A stretch of 64,000 nucleotides of DNA from Hymenobacter oligotrophus (GCF_003574965.1 NZ_CP032317.1:620001-684000), one strand, 5' to 3'; positions 1 to 9,457 are shown, counted from the stretch's first letter. The notes: generated by a model not told the origin, from the letters alone. Numbers and translations: made by a program.

Positions 1-571
1 TGTAGTTTTTGCCAAACTGCTCGGGCAGCTGCGACTCGTAAAAAGCGTGAATGCCGCGTTGGCCGGTGCGCTGGCCGTCGTGGTTGGAGGAGGTGTGCAG
101 CGGCTGGTGCGCATCGCCGATGTAGTGGCCCAGGTCGGCGGCCAGGAACAGGATTTCGTCCTTGCGCTGGTTTTTCATGGCCGTGGTCAGTTTGGCCAGC
201 ATGTCCTGCATGTACCACGGCAGGCGGCCGTGCTTGTCGAGGGTTTCGGCGTCGTATTTCTTGTAGGCGTCGGCCGCGGCTTGCGGAATGTCGGCCACGG
301 GCCCGTACTCCTCCAGGTCGATGTAATGGCGCGGAAACTCGGCTTTGTCGTTGATGCTGTACTTGCGCGAATCGGGAATAACCGATTCCGTCACCACGTA
401 ATCGATGTGGTTGTAGAAAAACGTGCGCATGGCAGCCGGCAAGGCCAGCACGGCCGCGCGGTTGATGCGTTGGTGGCCCCAGTTGCCCCAAGCAAACAGC
501 AACGACGGAGCGGCGAGCAGCAGGGCCGTAGCCAATACCAAACGGCGGTTACGGCGGCTAAAATTGAACAT
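1..571 (-). CDS. S1/P1 nuclease / zinc-dependent phospholipase C family protein (3' end cut by window)
   Basis: Read on the minus strand from the ATG at 571-569; the open frame runs off the window start, so about 190 N-terminal residues are visible. An arginine-rich start and hydrophobic stretch (about residues 5-24) form a signal peptide ending just before WGNWGHQ, where the first Trp of the mature protein would be the N-terminal zinc ligand of this superfamily. The motif HYIGDAHQPLH near residue 150 is the family zinc-binding signature. The product should be a secreted or periplasmic trinuclear-zinc phosphoesterase; whether it acts on nucleic acid or phospholipid cannot be told from sequence. 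It diverges from the symporter gene at 893. Confidence 0.82.
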   Translation of the reverse strand, partial: MFNFSRRNRRLVLATALLLAAPSLLFAWGNWGHQRINRAAVLALPAAMRTFFYNHIDYVVTESVIPDSRKYSINDKAEFPRHYIDLEEYGPVADIPQAAADAYKKYDAETLDKHGRLPWYMQDMLAKLTTAMKNQRKDEILFLAADLGHYIGDAHQPLHTSSNHDGQRTGQRGIHAFYESQLPEQFGKNY

Positions 572-892
572 ATGTGGTGTATGCGTAAATAAACGAAAAG
601 GCAAAGGTCAGGCCCCGGCGGGTATCGGCCAAATGTCGGCCATATATTACGGCGCACCGATTGATAACGTGTTGTTTGGTAAGGGCTTGTGTTGTTGCTA
701 AATGCCTTATGGGCGCTGCTGCCGTGCCCAGCAGTACAGGCGCGGCACCTAGGGATAAGTCAATTGCGAACCGAGCGGCAGCCTGCAGTTTTTGGCGGCC
801 GGGCCGGTGGTAGCTGCGCCGGCGCGCTTATATTTCTACGCATTTTGGCGGCCGCAGCACCGCCCGTACTTTCCGATTTCACAAGCCGCCGT
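572..892. other. Divergent intergenic region
   Basis: About 320 bases between the minus-strand nuclease gene and the plus-strand symporter. It must carry both promoters, but I could not pin a convincing Bacteroidota -33/-7 pair. It contains one CCTAGG site at 748. In-frame codons upstream of 893 are open but look non-coding. Confidence 0.5.
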
Positions 893-2593
893 ATGCGCAA
901 CGATCTAGCTCTTATCGACCTGCTGGTCTTTCTTGTTTACCTCGTGGGTGTGTCGTTGTACGGCTACTACATCTACCGGCGCAAGCAGCGGGCCGAGGCC
1001 GATTCCAAGGACTTTTTCCTGGCCGAAGGCTCGCTCACGTGGTGGGCCATTGGCGCGTCGATGATTGCCTCCAACATTTCGGCCGAGCAATTCATCGGCA
1101 TGTCGGGAGGCGGCTTTGTGCAGGGCATTGCCATTGCGGCCTACGAGTGGGTGGCGGCGCTCATCCTGATTTTTGTGGCGGTGTTCTTCATGCCCATTTA
1201 CCTGCGCGAGAAGATTTACACCATGCCGCAGTTTCTGGAGCAGCGCTACAACGCCACGCTTAGCCTGATTATGAGCGTGTTCTGGCTGTTTCTCTACGTG
1301 CTCGTCAACCTCACGGCCATTTTGTACCTAGGGGCGCTGGCCATCAACAACATCGTGGGCGGCGAGAGTTTTCACCTGATCCTGCTGGCTTTGGCCGTGT
1401 TTGCGCTGCTGCTGACCCTGGGTGGCATGAAGGTGGTGGGCTACACCGACGTGGTGCAGGTAACGGTGCTCATCGTGGGCGGCCTGGCTACCACGTACAT
1501 CGCCCTCACGCTCGTCAGCCAAAAGTTTGGCCTCGGCAACGATGTGCTGGCCGGCTTTTCGGCCATGATGAACGACGCCGACGACCACTTTCACATGATC
1601 TTCGAGAAACCCGGCCCCAACGCCCCCGCGGCCGAAACCGCGCGGTACCTGGCGCTGCCGGGCCTGGCCATGTACGCCGGCGGGCAATGGGTGGCCAACC
1701 TCAACTACTGGGGCTGCAACCAGTACATTACGCAGCGCGCCCTAGGTGCCGACCTCAACACGGCGCGCACGGGCATCCTGTTCGCGGGTTTGCTGAAGCT
1801 TATCATGCCCATCATCGTGATGCTGCCGGGCATTGCGGCCTACGTGCTGCACAAAAACGGCGGCCTGCAAGCCGAAATGGCCTCCACCGGCGCCTTCAAC
1901 CCCGACAACGCCTATTCGGCCATTCTTGCCTTTTTGCCCAACGGCTTGAAGGGCATGGCGTTGGCCGCCCTCACGGCCGCCATCGTCGCCTCGCTGGCCG
2001 GCAAAGCCAACTCCATTTCCACCATCTTTACGCTCGATATTTACCAGCGCTACCTCAACCCATCGGCCGACGAAAAGCAGCTGGTGTGGGTGGGCCGCCT
2101 GACCATTTTTGCGGCCATGCTGCTGGCCGTTTTCCTGACGTGGAAAGACGTGCTCGGCATCAGCGGCGAAGGCGGTTTCACGTTCATTCAGAAATACACG
2201 GGCTTCATCTCGCCCGGCATTGTGGCCGTGTTCGTGCTGGGCATGTTCTGGAAGCGCACCACTGCTCCGGCCGCCGTGGCAGGCATTCTGGCGGGTTTTC
2301 TGCTGTCGGTGCTGTTCAACAACTACGCGCCCGCGCTGTTCGGGCCCGAAACGGTGCTCTACACGGCGTTCCGCAATGCGCAGGGCGCGTACGAAATTCC
2401 CTTCCTGGTCAGCATGGGGTGGTCGTTCTTTTTCACGGTAGCGCTCATGGTCGTTATCAGCCTGTTCGGACCTAGGGTAAATCCCAAAGCCTTGGTACTG
2501 AATGCCGCCATGTTCCGCGTAAGCCCGCAAAACACCTTCCTCATCGTGCTCATTTTGCTGATGGTGTCGGCGCTGTACATCAAGTTTTGGTGA
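893..2593 (+). CDS. Sodium/solute symporter, SGLT-like (SSS family)
   Basis: A 566-residue membrane protein closely resembling Vibrio vSGLT along its length: NISAEQFIGMSG near residue 60, NLTAILYLGALA, the YTDVVQV segment, NYWGCNQYI holding the inner-gate aromatic, and FAGLLKLIMP holding the lysine matching the vSGLT sugar-site Lys. About 14 transmembrane helices are expected in the LeuT-like fold, with Na+-coupled sugar uptake the likely role. The frame is open upstream to 689, but family alignment starts at MRNDLALIDL, so the ATG at 893 is chosen. The substrate is unproven; myo-inositol or another polyol is possible. Confidence 0.9.
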   Translation: MRNDLALIDLLVFLVYLVGVSLYGYYIYRRKQRAEADSKDFFLAEGSLTWWAIGASMIASNISAEQFIGMSGGGFVQGIAIAAYEWVAALILIFVAVFFMPIYLREKIYTMPQFLEQRYNATLSLIMSVFWLFLYVLVNLTAILYLGALAINNIVGGESFHLILLALAVFALLLTLGGMKVVGYTDVVQVTVLIVGGLATTYIALTLVSQKFGLGNDVLAGFSAMMNDADDHFHMIFEKPGPNAPAAETARYLALPGLAMYAGGQWVANLNYWGCNQYITQRALGADLNTARTGILFAGLLKLIMPIIVMLPGIAAYVLHKNGGLQAEMASTGAFNPDNAYSAILAFLPNGLKGMALAALTAAIVASLAGKANSISTIFTLDIYQRYLNPSADEKQLVWVGRLTIFAAMLLAVFLTWKDVLGISGEGGFTFIQKYTGFISPGIVAVFVLGMFWKRTTAPAAVAGILAGFLLSVLFNNYAPALFGPETVLYTAFRNAQGAYEIPFLVSMGWSFFFTVALMVVISLFGPRVNPKALVLNAAMFRVSPQNTFLIVLILLMVSALYIKFW

Positions 2594-2599
2594 TTGGCA

Positions 2600-2695
2600 T
2601 AGAGTATTCAGTCTTGGGTACTTAGTATTGAGACTTGGGTACTTGGTATTGATTACACAATACCAAGTACCCGATACTCAGTACCCAGTACTCAC
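2600..2695. repeat. Short tandem repeat block with a perfect inverted repeat
   Basis: Two direct copies of a roughly 20-base AT-rich unit (around cttgggtacttagtattg) are followed by inverted copies. A perfect 15-base inverted repeat lies at 2637-2651 and 2658-2672 with a 6-base loop. It starts a few bases after the symporter stop and ends 13 bases before the NUDIX start, so it could terminate the first transcript or sit in the leader of the second. Confidence 0.75.
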
Positions 2696-2708
2696 TATCC
2701 CAACCAGC

Positions 2709-3260
2709 ATGGAACGGTGGAAAGTTTTGAAGTCGGAGCTGGTGGTAAACCACCGCTGGTACAAGCTGCGGCGCGACCACGTGGAGCTGCCCACCGGCCA
2801 GGTGCTTGATGATTACTTCGTGAGCGTGCGGCCCAATGTGGTGCTGGTGTTTCCGCTCACGGCCGATAACCATGTGGTGCTGGTGCGTCAGTACAAGCAC
2901 GCCGCCGCCGATGTGTTTATCGAGCTGCCCGGCGGCGTGGTCGACGAAGGCGAAAACACCCCGCTCGAAGCTGCCCGCCGCGAGCTGCTCGAAGAAACGG
3001 GTTACGCCACCGACGAGCTGGAGCAGGTGCTCGATGTAAGCGACAACCCCACCAAAGACACCAATCGCATTTACTTTTTTGTGGCCCGCAACGCCCGGCG
3101 CGTAGCCGAGCAAAAGCTCGACGACACCGAAAACATTGAGGTGCTCACCGTGCCGCTGGCCGAAATCGAGGGCATGATTGTAAGCGGGCAAATTCGGGTG
3201 GCTGGCTCGGTAGCGCTCTGCCTCTTGGCACTGCGCAAGCTGCAGCCCCTGCGCACCTAG
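2709..3260 (+). CDS. NUDIX hydrolase (ADP-ribose pyrophosphatase-like)
   Basis: 183 residues. The Nudix box runs from GGVVDEGE to RELLEETGY at about residues 77-101, with the metal-binding RE..EE core intact; such enzymes hydrolyse a nucleoside diphosphate linked to another group, here probably ADP-ribose or a related sugar nucleotide. The spacing between the first Glu and the Arg-Glu pair is eight residues rather than the usual seven. The ATG at 2709 is preferred because the open frame upstream to 2628 only translates the repeat block. Confidence 0.88.
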   Translation: MERWKVLKSELVVNHRWYKLRRDHVELPTGQVLDDYFVSVRPNVVLVFPLTADNHVVLVRQYKHAAADVFIELPGGVVDEGENTPLEAARRELLEETGYATDELEQVLDVSDNPTKDTNRIYFFVARNARRVAEQKLDDTENIEVLTVPLAEIEGMIVSGQIRVAGSVALCLLALRKLQPLRT

Positions 3261-3365
3261 GGCCGCCCTAACCCGCGTTGCACTGGCGGCACCTGGGCAG
3301 CGCAAACAAATAGCAACCAGCGCCAGCGGCCCAGCCTCTAGGAAATACTTAGTTGCGGCGCGGCC

Positions 3366-4670
3366 TTACGGCTGGGCCAGCAACTGCCGGGCTGCTTGCT
3401 GCCCGCTGACCAACGCCGCCTCCACGGTGCCCATGGCGGGGCCTTCGTACACGGCCTCGCCGGCAAAAAACAACGTATCAGCCACGGGTTGGGCCAGCGC
3501 GGCCCGGGCCTGGTTGCCCCCCACGGTGGCGTAGGTATAGGCACCTAGGGCATATGCATCGGCGCCCCAGTTGGCCACTTTGTGCGCCACCAGTTGCGCA
3601 CGCACCGCTGCCACGGTGCTGCCCAGCAAATACGCCACCGACTCGAGGGCCAGCTGCAGCACCGCCTCGGGTGTGGCATGGCGCAAATGGTGGGCGGCGG
3701 GGCCGGCTACCCAGCCGGTAAGCAGCGGGCGCCCATCGGGCAGCTGCGACCACCACGTGGGCACCGGCGCATCCGAAAACACAAAGCCCATGGCGGGCAG
3801 GGGTTGATGCAGCCCCGGGGCCGCGGTTTCCCAAAACGCCGTATCAAACTCCAGCAGCACTTTGATAACGGGCCCAAACCCCAGCGCGTGGGCGGCGGTG
3901 CGCAAGTGCGGCAGCTCGGGCTCGAACGCTACGTGGCCGTGCTGCCCGCTGGTGGCCTGCAGCACGCCCAGCGGCAGGGTTAGCAGCAGGCGCGGGGCTG
4001 CAAAGCGCTGCCCGTTGGTGCAAAGCACCTCGCCGCGGCCGGGTTGCCAGCGTACGGTTTGCACCACGTGCCCTAGGTGCACAGCGGCGCCGGCGGCTTG
4101 GCAACCTCGCGCTAGGTAATCGATAAGCTGGCTGTAGCCACCCACGGGGCGGGGCGAATCTTCGGCGCCGCCGGCGGTCCATTCGTCGCGTAGGGCCAGC
4201 ACGCTTACGCGCTGGGCGTCGGCGGCGTCGTAGCCTTCGGCAAAGCGCGTGGCCCAGGTGCGCAAGGCGGCGTGCTGCTCGCCGGCGAAGTACTGGGTTA
4301 GGTAATCGGCCAGGGGCATGTCGTGCTCGAGGGTGTGCAGGTGCTCCAAGAGCGCAGGCAATTCTTCAAACATGCCTTCCGAAACCTGCGCCCGGCCGTG
4401 CTCCACCTCGTACACCTCGCCCGCGGTGTCGTGGCAGGCAATGCCGGCTTCGGCGAGCAGCGCTCGGGTAAGCGGCACCTCGCCGTGCATGAACTCGGCG
4501 CCGGCCTCGGTAGGGGCCGTAAAGCCTTCGCCGCAAAAGGTATGGATGCGGCCACCCAGGCGTGGGCGGGCTTCGAGCAGCACCACGCGTTTGCCGGCCT
4601 GGCTTAGCTCGCGCGCAGCCATCAAACCCGCGGCACCCCCACCCACAATCAGGATTTCTGCTTCCGTCAT
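3366..4670 (-). CDS. Flavin monoamine oxidase family protein
   Basis: 434 residues with an N-terminal FAD-binding Rossmann motif (VGGGAAGLMAARE, then LEARPRLGGRI) and the C-terminal flavin motif LFFAGEAVYEG..MGTVEAAL typical of amine oxidases. It should oxidise an amine substrate to an imine with FAD, in the cytoplasm (no signal peptide). The frame extends 20 codons further to a TTG, but the ATG at 4670 leaves the usual short lead before the Rossmann strand. It ends 106 bases from the convergent NUDIX gene. Confidence 0.88.
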   Translation of the reverse strand: MTEAEILIVGGGAAGLMAARELSQAGKRVVLLEARPRLGGRIHTFCGEGFTAPTEAGAEFMHGEVPLTRALLAEAGIACHDTAGEVYEVEHGRAQVSEGMFEELPALLEHLHTLEHDMPLADYLTQYFAGEQHAALRTWATRFAEGYDAADAQRVSVLALRDEWTAGGAEDSPRPVGGYSQLIDYLARGCQAAGAAVHLGHVVQTVRWQPGRGEVLCTNGQRFAAPRLLLTLPLGVLQATSGQHGHVAFEPELPHLRTAAHALGFGPVIKVLLEFDTAFWETAAPGLHQPLPAMGFVFSDAPVPTWWSQLPDGRPLLTGWVAGPAAHHLRHATPEAVLQLALESVAYLLGSTVAAVRAQLVAHKVANWGADAYALGAYTYATVGGNQARAALAQPVADTLFFAGEAVYEGPAMGTVEAALVSGQQAARQLLAQP

Positions 4671-4762
4671 ATCAGCCAACCCTACCGGCAGCGCCGCACA
4701 AAGGTTTTGGGCAAGCAAGCTGTGCGGCAATATCAGCCCTCGGGTACCCTATGCCTGGGTGC

Positions 4763-7700
4763 TTATTGCAGCAAGTTAAGGGTGGTATCGAGCGGGTGAG
4801 TGAGCAGGAGCTGGCGGCACTGCTGCTGCAGCAGCGTTTGCTGTTGGCGTTTTGCGTGACCTTTGAACAGGCGCAGGTTGTTGCGGCCCCGGGGCGCGCG
4901 GCGCAGGTTTACGTAGGTGAGGCTGCGGCCGGGGCGGCGGGCGGGCTCGTCGCGCAGAATGCGGCCTACGCGCTTGGTGTTGTTGCCCAGCAACGCCTGC
5001 AAAGGGCTGAGGCCTAGGTACAGGTTGGCCTGCCCGCCTAGGTTGTAGAAGCCGCTCACGTCGAGGTCGGTGAGGTTGCTATTGAGGTGCAGCGACGGAA
5101 TGAGCACGGTGCCGCGGTCGAAGAAAAACCGCGAGCTAACGGGCTCGAACACCAAATGGCTGGTGCGGCGGGCGCCTGCCAACTTAAACGCCTCTTCGAG
5201 GGCGGCTATGTTCAGCAACTCTAGGTGGTTTACGTCGGCGCGGGCGTAGCCAACGGTGCGCGCTGCCGCCGGCAAAAAATTGGCATCGAGGGTGGTGCGC
5301 ACGTCGGCGTTGCAGTGCAGCGTGCCGCGGATGTTTTGGCTGCCCAGTACATCGAACTGCAAGGCATCGGCCAGCCGGAAAAGCTGAGGCAGGGCAACGT
5401 TGCGCAAATCGAGCTGGGCATGCAGCGGGTGCAGGCCTTGCACCGCCGTGGTTTGCAGCCGCCCGCGCAACCGAAATTGCCCGCCGAAAGCATTCAGGGC
5501 ACACTCCTCGAGCCGGGCAGTGCCGGGTTGCAAGGTTGAAAGCGCCCGGAAATTGGTGCCCGTAAGCACGCCGTATTGCACCTGCTCGGCGCGCACACGC
5601 AGGCGGGCGCTCAATCGGCCGTCGGTGAGCATGCGGCTGGTGCCGTTGCCGTTGGGTTTAACCGAAACGGGCGCCTGCGGAGCCTCGTCGGGGGCCAGGC
5701 TGGCTAGTTGGAGCAGCAGGCGCTGCACATCGAGGGTGCGGTAGCGCAACTCCAGGTTGGCGTTGGCCGCGGCCAGCGCCCCGCCGCTCAGGCGGGCCGT
5801 GGCGTTGGCTCGGCCCACTCCGCCGCCCGGGGCCCCAAACAGCAAATAGGGCATGCGCAGCGTGTTGCCGGTTTTCAGTACCTGCAGGCGCAGGTTTTGC
5901 ACCTGGCCATTGGCGGGCAGCTTCAGGGTGGTTATGTAACAAGTGGCCTGCCCGTTGGCGGCCAGCAGCATCTCGGAAAGCGCCGTGGCCGGGGCAGCGG
6001 AGTGGCGCTTGGGTTTGGCAGTAAGCAAATGCACCGCACGTTGGTAGCTAAGCGTGCCAAAACGCACATCGAGGCGAAACCCGGGCGGGGCAGGGCGGTG
6101 GGCTTCGGCGGCGGGCCACGAGGCTTGCCCACGCACTTGCCCGCCCCAAACCTGGGCCGTAAGGTTGCGCAGCCACGTGCGGCGGCGGTCGTGCTGCAGT
6201 ACGGTGGCAAGGCGGTACACGGTATCGGCGGGCAACAGCAGGCGCTGGCAACTGAGTTCGATGTTGAGCCGCAAGCCGGGCGGCAGCAAGCTGGTGTCGG
6301 CGGGGGCAGTGCGGCGCGGCGCGGCGGCGCGGGCGGGGCTGCTTGCCCTAGGTGCCGCCGGCCGCAGCAGCTCACGCAGCCGGGCGATGCGCAGCTCGTC
6401 GAGCGCAAAGCGGCCTGTTACGTGCGTGGTGGCCGACAGGCCCGTGAAATAATCGAGCAGGTGGGTGGCCGTGGCCGTTGCCCGAAAGCGCATGCCGTCT
6501 ACTTCGCCCGCAAGGTTGCCGAGCTGCCACACGCTGTCCTGCATGCGCAGGTGCACGTTCAGGCGGCGCACTTCGGCGTTGCGGTCGGGCAGGCGAAAAG
6601 CCGCGTTGCGAAGCACTACCGTGCCCCGGGCCTGCAGGTTTTCGGCCGACAGCCGGGGGCGCAATTGCCCCGGTGGCGGCGGCAACAGGCCGCGCAGGGC
6701 TACATCGAGCTCGGCGCTACCGGCCCGGCCTTGCCAAAAGCCTGGCGCTACCAAGGCTGCCAGAGCGGGCAAATCGGTACGGCCCCGCAGGCGGCCCACC
6801 AGGTAGGGGCGCCGAAAATCACGCAAGGTTAGCTGCACATCCAACTCGCCCACCGACGAAAAAATGCGGCAGTGCTCGAGGCGCAGCGTGGTGGTGCGCG
6901 GGTGGTGGGCGGGGCCGTTGTCGAGCACGGCCAGCATGTTCCAGCGCCTAATTCGGCGGGCCGAATCGGGCCAACTGAGCTGGGCATTGCGCAGCTGCAG
7001 GCGCGTGGTGCTGCGGGGCCACGTGGTAGGGCCGCTAACGCCTTGCAAACGGTGCTCGATGTGAGCTTTGCTGGGGCTGCGGGCCTCGGCTACGTAGGCA
7101 CCTAGGCTGTGCGGCAACATGCGCGGCAGCACCCGGCTCAGGGGTTGCTTGCCTTGTATGCTGATGTGCAGGCGCTGGCCACCTAGGCGGTGGGCTGTGT
7201 GCGTGCCCGCTACGTGCAGCGTATCGCCGTGCAGCGTAAAGCCGCTTTTTTCGAGCGTGCCTTGCCGCCTGGCGAAGCTGTATTGGTAGCGGACCCAAGC
7301 GCGCACGGGTTGGCGGGCCAGCACGGTGCCGCGCCGGGTGCGCAACTGCTCCAGGTTGCCTGCCAATTGCCCCTGCAGCTGCAGCACGCCCGTGGCCTGG
7401 CGCGCTTGTAGCTGCGCGTTGTGCACCACGGCGGCAAAGGCACTGCGCTTGTAGTCGTTGCGAAACTGCAAGCGTACGTTGCTGAGGTGTAGAATTTTAA
7501 GCTCGAAGGGCAAGGGCTCCGCTGGCCCCGACTGGGTGCCTCGGCCGCGCACGGCCCAGCTACGCCCGGCTGAATCGACGTAACTGCGCAGCACTACATT
7601 GGCCAGGTGCAGGCGCCGCACTTGCACTTGGCCCCGCAGCAGCGCCAGCGCGTGCAGGCGCAAATCGGCTTGCCCAATTTGCAGCACCTCGCGGGCTTGG

Positions 7701-7951
7701 CCGTGGGCGGTGTCGGTAAGCGCCAAACCGCGCACCGTGGCCGTAAAGTGCGGAAAGTGCTGCCAGGCCGAAAAGCGCACCTCGTAAGGGCTTACCACCA
7801 ACGCGGTACTCTGCCGCAGTTGTTCGCGCAATTGCTGCTCCAGCTGCTGCCGGCCTGCGCGCGTGCCCAGCAGCAGCCACACCGCTGCGCCCACGGCGGC
7901 GCCGAGCAGCAGGGCCAACAGGGCCGCTTTCCGAAAATGCTTTAGCACCAT
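4763..7951 (-). CDS. AsmA-like envelope protein, 1062 residues
   Basis: One N-terminal transmembrane helix (about residues 9-28) is followed by a very long, beta-rich, low-charge exported region. The N-terminal part (YEVRFSAWQHFPHFTATVRG) and the C-terminal third (RGTLHCNADV..., LDVSGFYNLGGQANLYLGL) match AsmA family architecture. Related AsmA/TamB/YhdP proteins form bridge-like tubes thought to carry phospholipids between inner and outer membranes; that role is an inference here. Disordered Ala/Arg/Pro stretches lie around residue 540. It is followed 92 bases later by the amine oxidase on the same strand. Confidence 0.85.
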   Translation of the reverse strand: MVLKHFRKAALLALLLGAAVGAAVWLLLGTRAGRQQLEQQLREQLRQSTALVVSPYEVRFSAWQHFPHFTATVRGLALTDTAHGQAREVLQIGQADLRLHALALLRGQVQVRRLHLANVVLRSYVDSAGRSWAVRGRGTQSGPAEPLPFELKILHLSNVRLQFRNDYKRSAFAAVVHNAQLQARQATGVLQLQGQLAGNLEQLRTRRGTVLARQPVRAWVRYQYSFARRQGTLEKSGFTLHGDTLHVAGTHTAHRLGGQRLHISIQGKQPLSRVLPRMLPHSLGAYVAEARSPSKAHIEHRLQGVSGPTTWPRSTTRLQLRNAQLSWPDSARRIRRWNMLAVLDNGPAHHPRTTTLRLEHCRIFSSVGELDVQLTLRDFRRPYLVGRLRGRTDLPALAALVAPGFWQGRAGSAELDVALRGLLPPPPGQLRPRLSAENLQARGTVVLRNAAFRLPDRNAEVRRLNVHLRMQDSVWQLGNLAGEVDGMRFRATATATHLLDYFTGLSATTHVTGRFALDELRIARLRELLRPAAPRASSPARAAAPRRTAPADTSLLPPGLRLNIELSCQRLLLPADTVYRLATVLQHDRRRTWLRNLTAQVWGGQVRGQASWPAAEAHRPAPPGFRLDVRFGTLSYQRAVHLLTAKPKRHSAAPATALSEMLLAANGQATCYITTLKLPANGQVQNLRLQVLKTGNTLRMPYLLFGAPGGGVGRANATARLSGGALAAANANLELRYRTLDVQRLLLQLASLAPDEAPQAPVSVKPNGNGTSRMLTDGRLSARLRVRAEQVQYGVLTGTNFRALSTLQPGTARLEECALNAFGGQFRLRGRLQTTAVQGLHPLHAQLDLRNVALPQLFRLADALQFDVLGSQNIRGTLHCNADVRTTLDANFLPAAARTVGYARADVNHLELLNIAALEEAFKLAGARRTSHLVFEPVSSRFFFDRGTVLIPSLHLNSNLTDLDVSGFYNLGGQANLYLGLSPLQALLGNNTKRVGRILRDEPARRPGRSLTYVNLRRAPRGRNNLRLFKGHAKRQQQTLLQQQCRQLLLTHPLDTTLNLLQ

Positions 7952-8090
7952 AGCGCAACGCCGGGTGCTGCGCCGGTAAAAAGCCCCGCAGCAGTGTTAG
8001 CTCCTCGGTGGCACCCGCAATGGGCAGTACGCAGATGCGCGCCCCGAGGCTGCACAACACTGGCCTCGGTAACCTAGGCCAGCAGCAAGG

Positions 8091-8540
8091 CTACAACGCG
8101 GGCGCCTGGGCGGGTGCGGGTAGGGCAGCGGGTTGCGCCGTTTGCAGCCATTGCGTAGCCTCCTCGAGGCTGCCGAACAGGCGCATCTCAAAACGGCCCT
8201 CCACGCGGTGCAGCATTTCCTCCACCGATTGCTGCGCAAACAAGCCAGGCGCCAAAATGTGCGCAAAGCGACGCAGGCCCAGCGCTTTGGCTTTGGGCAT
8301 CCAGTGGTGGGCAATGTAATCGTTGGCCTGGCTCCACGAGCCTTTCACCTCGCGGTTGTCGTTGAGCAGCAGGGAGCAGCCGGTGGCCTGCATCGCCGCC
8401 AACACCTGCTCGCCGCCTTTCATCACGTTCTCTTTTGAGAGCAGGCCTTCCCATCGGTTGTACAGCCAGCCGTTGGCTTCGTCCCAAGCAATGCTCAGGA
8501 AAGGCTGGCCGAAGGAATTGTGCAAAACAACTGGTTGCAT
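8091..8540 (-). CDS. STAS/SpoIIAA-like hypothetical protein
   Basis: 149 residues, soluble, no signal peptide. I do not recognise a characterised homologue, but the pattern of short strands and helices ending in MRLFGSLEEATQWL is that of a SpoIIAA-like/STAS-fold protein, followed by a Pro/Ala-rich tail. It shares a recognisable plan with the protein at 13205-13618: a W-rich middle, FAQQSVEEM versus FARLSVNNI, and LFGSLEEATQWL versus MFDNEADALAWL. The role is unknown; such folds often sit in partner-switching regulation. Confidence 0.7.
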   Translation of the reverse strand: MQPVVLHNSFGQPFLSIAWDEANGWLYNRWEGLLSKENVMKGGEQVLAAMQATGCSLLLNDNREVKGSWSQANDYIAHHWMPKAKALGLRRFAHILAPGLFAQQSVEEMLHRVEGRFEMRLFGSLEEATQWLQTAQPAALPAPAQAPAL

Positions 8541-8811
8541 ACGGGTAAGCCTTCCAAAAATGGGTGCAGCAACAAACGCTTCGCCAGGCCAGCCAGTGAG
8601 AGAAGACGGGCAAAGCTACCAGGAGCAGGCGGAGTACAAATGCATTAATCCTTAGCAATATAGGGGATTTGTTTTGCAATGCCAGCGGCCGGCCGGCTAG
8701 AGTTGCCACGAAAAGCAAAGTGCAAACCCCCGCCGTATAGTGCAAAGCCGGGCATTTCTGCTTATTCTTACCGTTCAGAAAGTACCAACACCCTTCGCAT
8801 TCGCTTTCCTT

Positions 8812-9393
8812 ATGAAGTTTCACTACCTGGGTATGCTGGCCGCAGCGCTGCTCGTGGCCGGCTGCAATCAATCGGCACCTAGCACCGAGCAACCCGAGGC
8901 TGCCGCCTCGGCAACCGAGCAAGCCGCCCCCGCCGACAGCACCGCCAGCCCAGCCCCGGTGGCCGAGGGCAGCACGCCGGCTGCCGCGCCTGCCGCTGCC
9001 GCTCCCGTGGCCGCGCAGCTCTCGTTTCGTTTTGAGCCCGTGAAGGATGCCGACGGCGGCCCGAAAAAGACCACTGCTTACCTCATCATCAAGGGTGCCG
9101 AAACCAAGGAAATCGACCTAGGTCGGTTTGTGGGCAAGCCCGATGTGGTGGACGAAGCCAAGGCCAAGCGCGCCGAGTTTCCGAGCAATACGCTGGTAGG
9201 CTTCCGCAGCTACGACGCCAACTCCGGCACCGGCTCCGATGTATCGGTAACGCCGGGCGACGGCGCCCGCCTGCGCGTGCTGCAGCGCCGCATCGACGAG
9301 CTAGCCGAAAAGCCCTTCACCTTCCAGACCGCCCGCGAAATCCCGCTGCCCGACAACACGGTGGTGCAAGCCGCGGCACTGAGCAAAAAGTAA
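8812..9393 (+). CDS. Putative lipoprotein of unknown function
   Basis: 193 residues. The signal peptide ends in a lipobox (LVAGC, Cys at about residue 19), so it should be lipid-anchored. The next 50 residues are a low-complexity Ala/Pro/Glu/Ser linker, and a folded domain of about 120 residues follows (from LSFRFEPVKD), with no family I can name. Start at 8812 is chosen because it begins the signal peptide; upstream in-frame codons do not. A strong hairpin follows the stop. Confidence 0.78.
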   Translation: MKFHYLGMLAAALLVAGCNQSAPSTEQPEAAASATEQAAPADSTASPAPVAEGSTPAAAPAAAAPVAAQLSFRFEPVKDADGGPKKTTAYLIIKGAETKEIDLGRFVGKPDVVDEAKAKRAEFPSNTLVGFRSYDANSGTGSDVSVTPGDGARLRVLQRRIDELAEKPFTFQTAREIPLPDNTVVQAAALSKK

Positions 9394-9409
9394 AGCCCGC
9401 TCCACGCCC

Positions 9410-9457
9410 AACGGCCCGCGACGCGGTAGGCACATGCCTACCGCGTCGCGGGCCGTT
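9410..9457 (+). terminator. Strong hairpin after the lipoprotein gene
   Basis: A perfect 23-base inverted repeat (9410-9432 and 9435-9457) begins 16 bases after the stop at 9393. There is no clear T-tract, as often in this phylum. AT-rich DNA without genes follows to 9673. Confidence 0.7.

Noticed and set aside
47-592. 181-codon plus-strand frame at the window start
   Set aside because: It is antisense to the S1/P1-type nuclease gene, whose zinc motif and signal peptide are clear on the minus strand.
5708-6832. 374-codon plus-strand frame
   Set aside because: Shadow of the AsmA-like gene; a GC-rich antisense frame with no domain.
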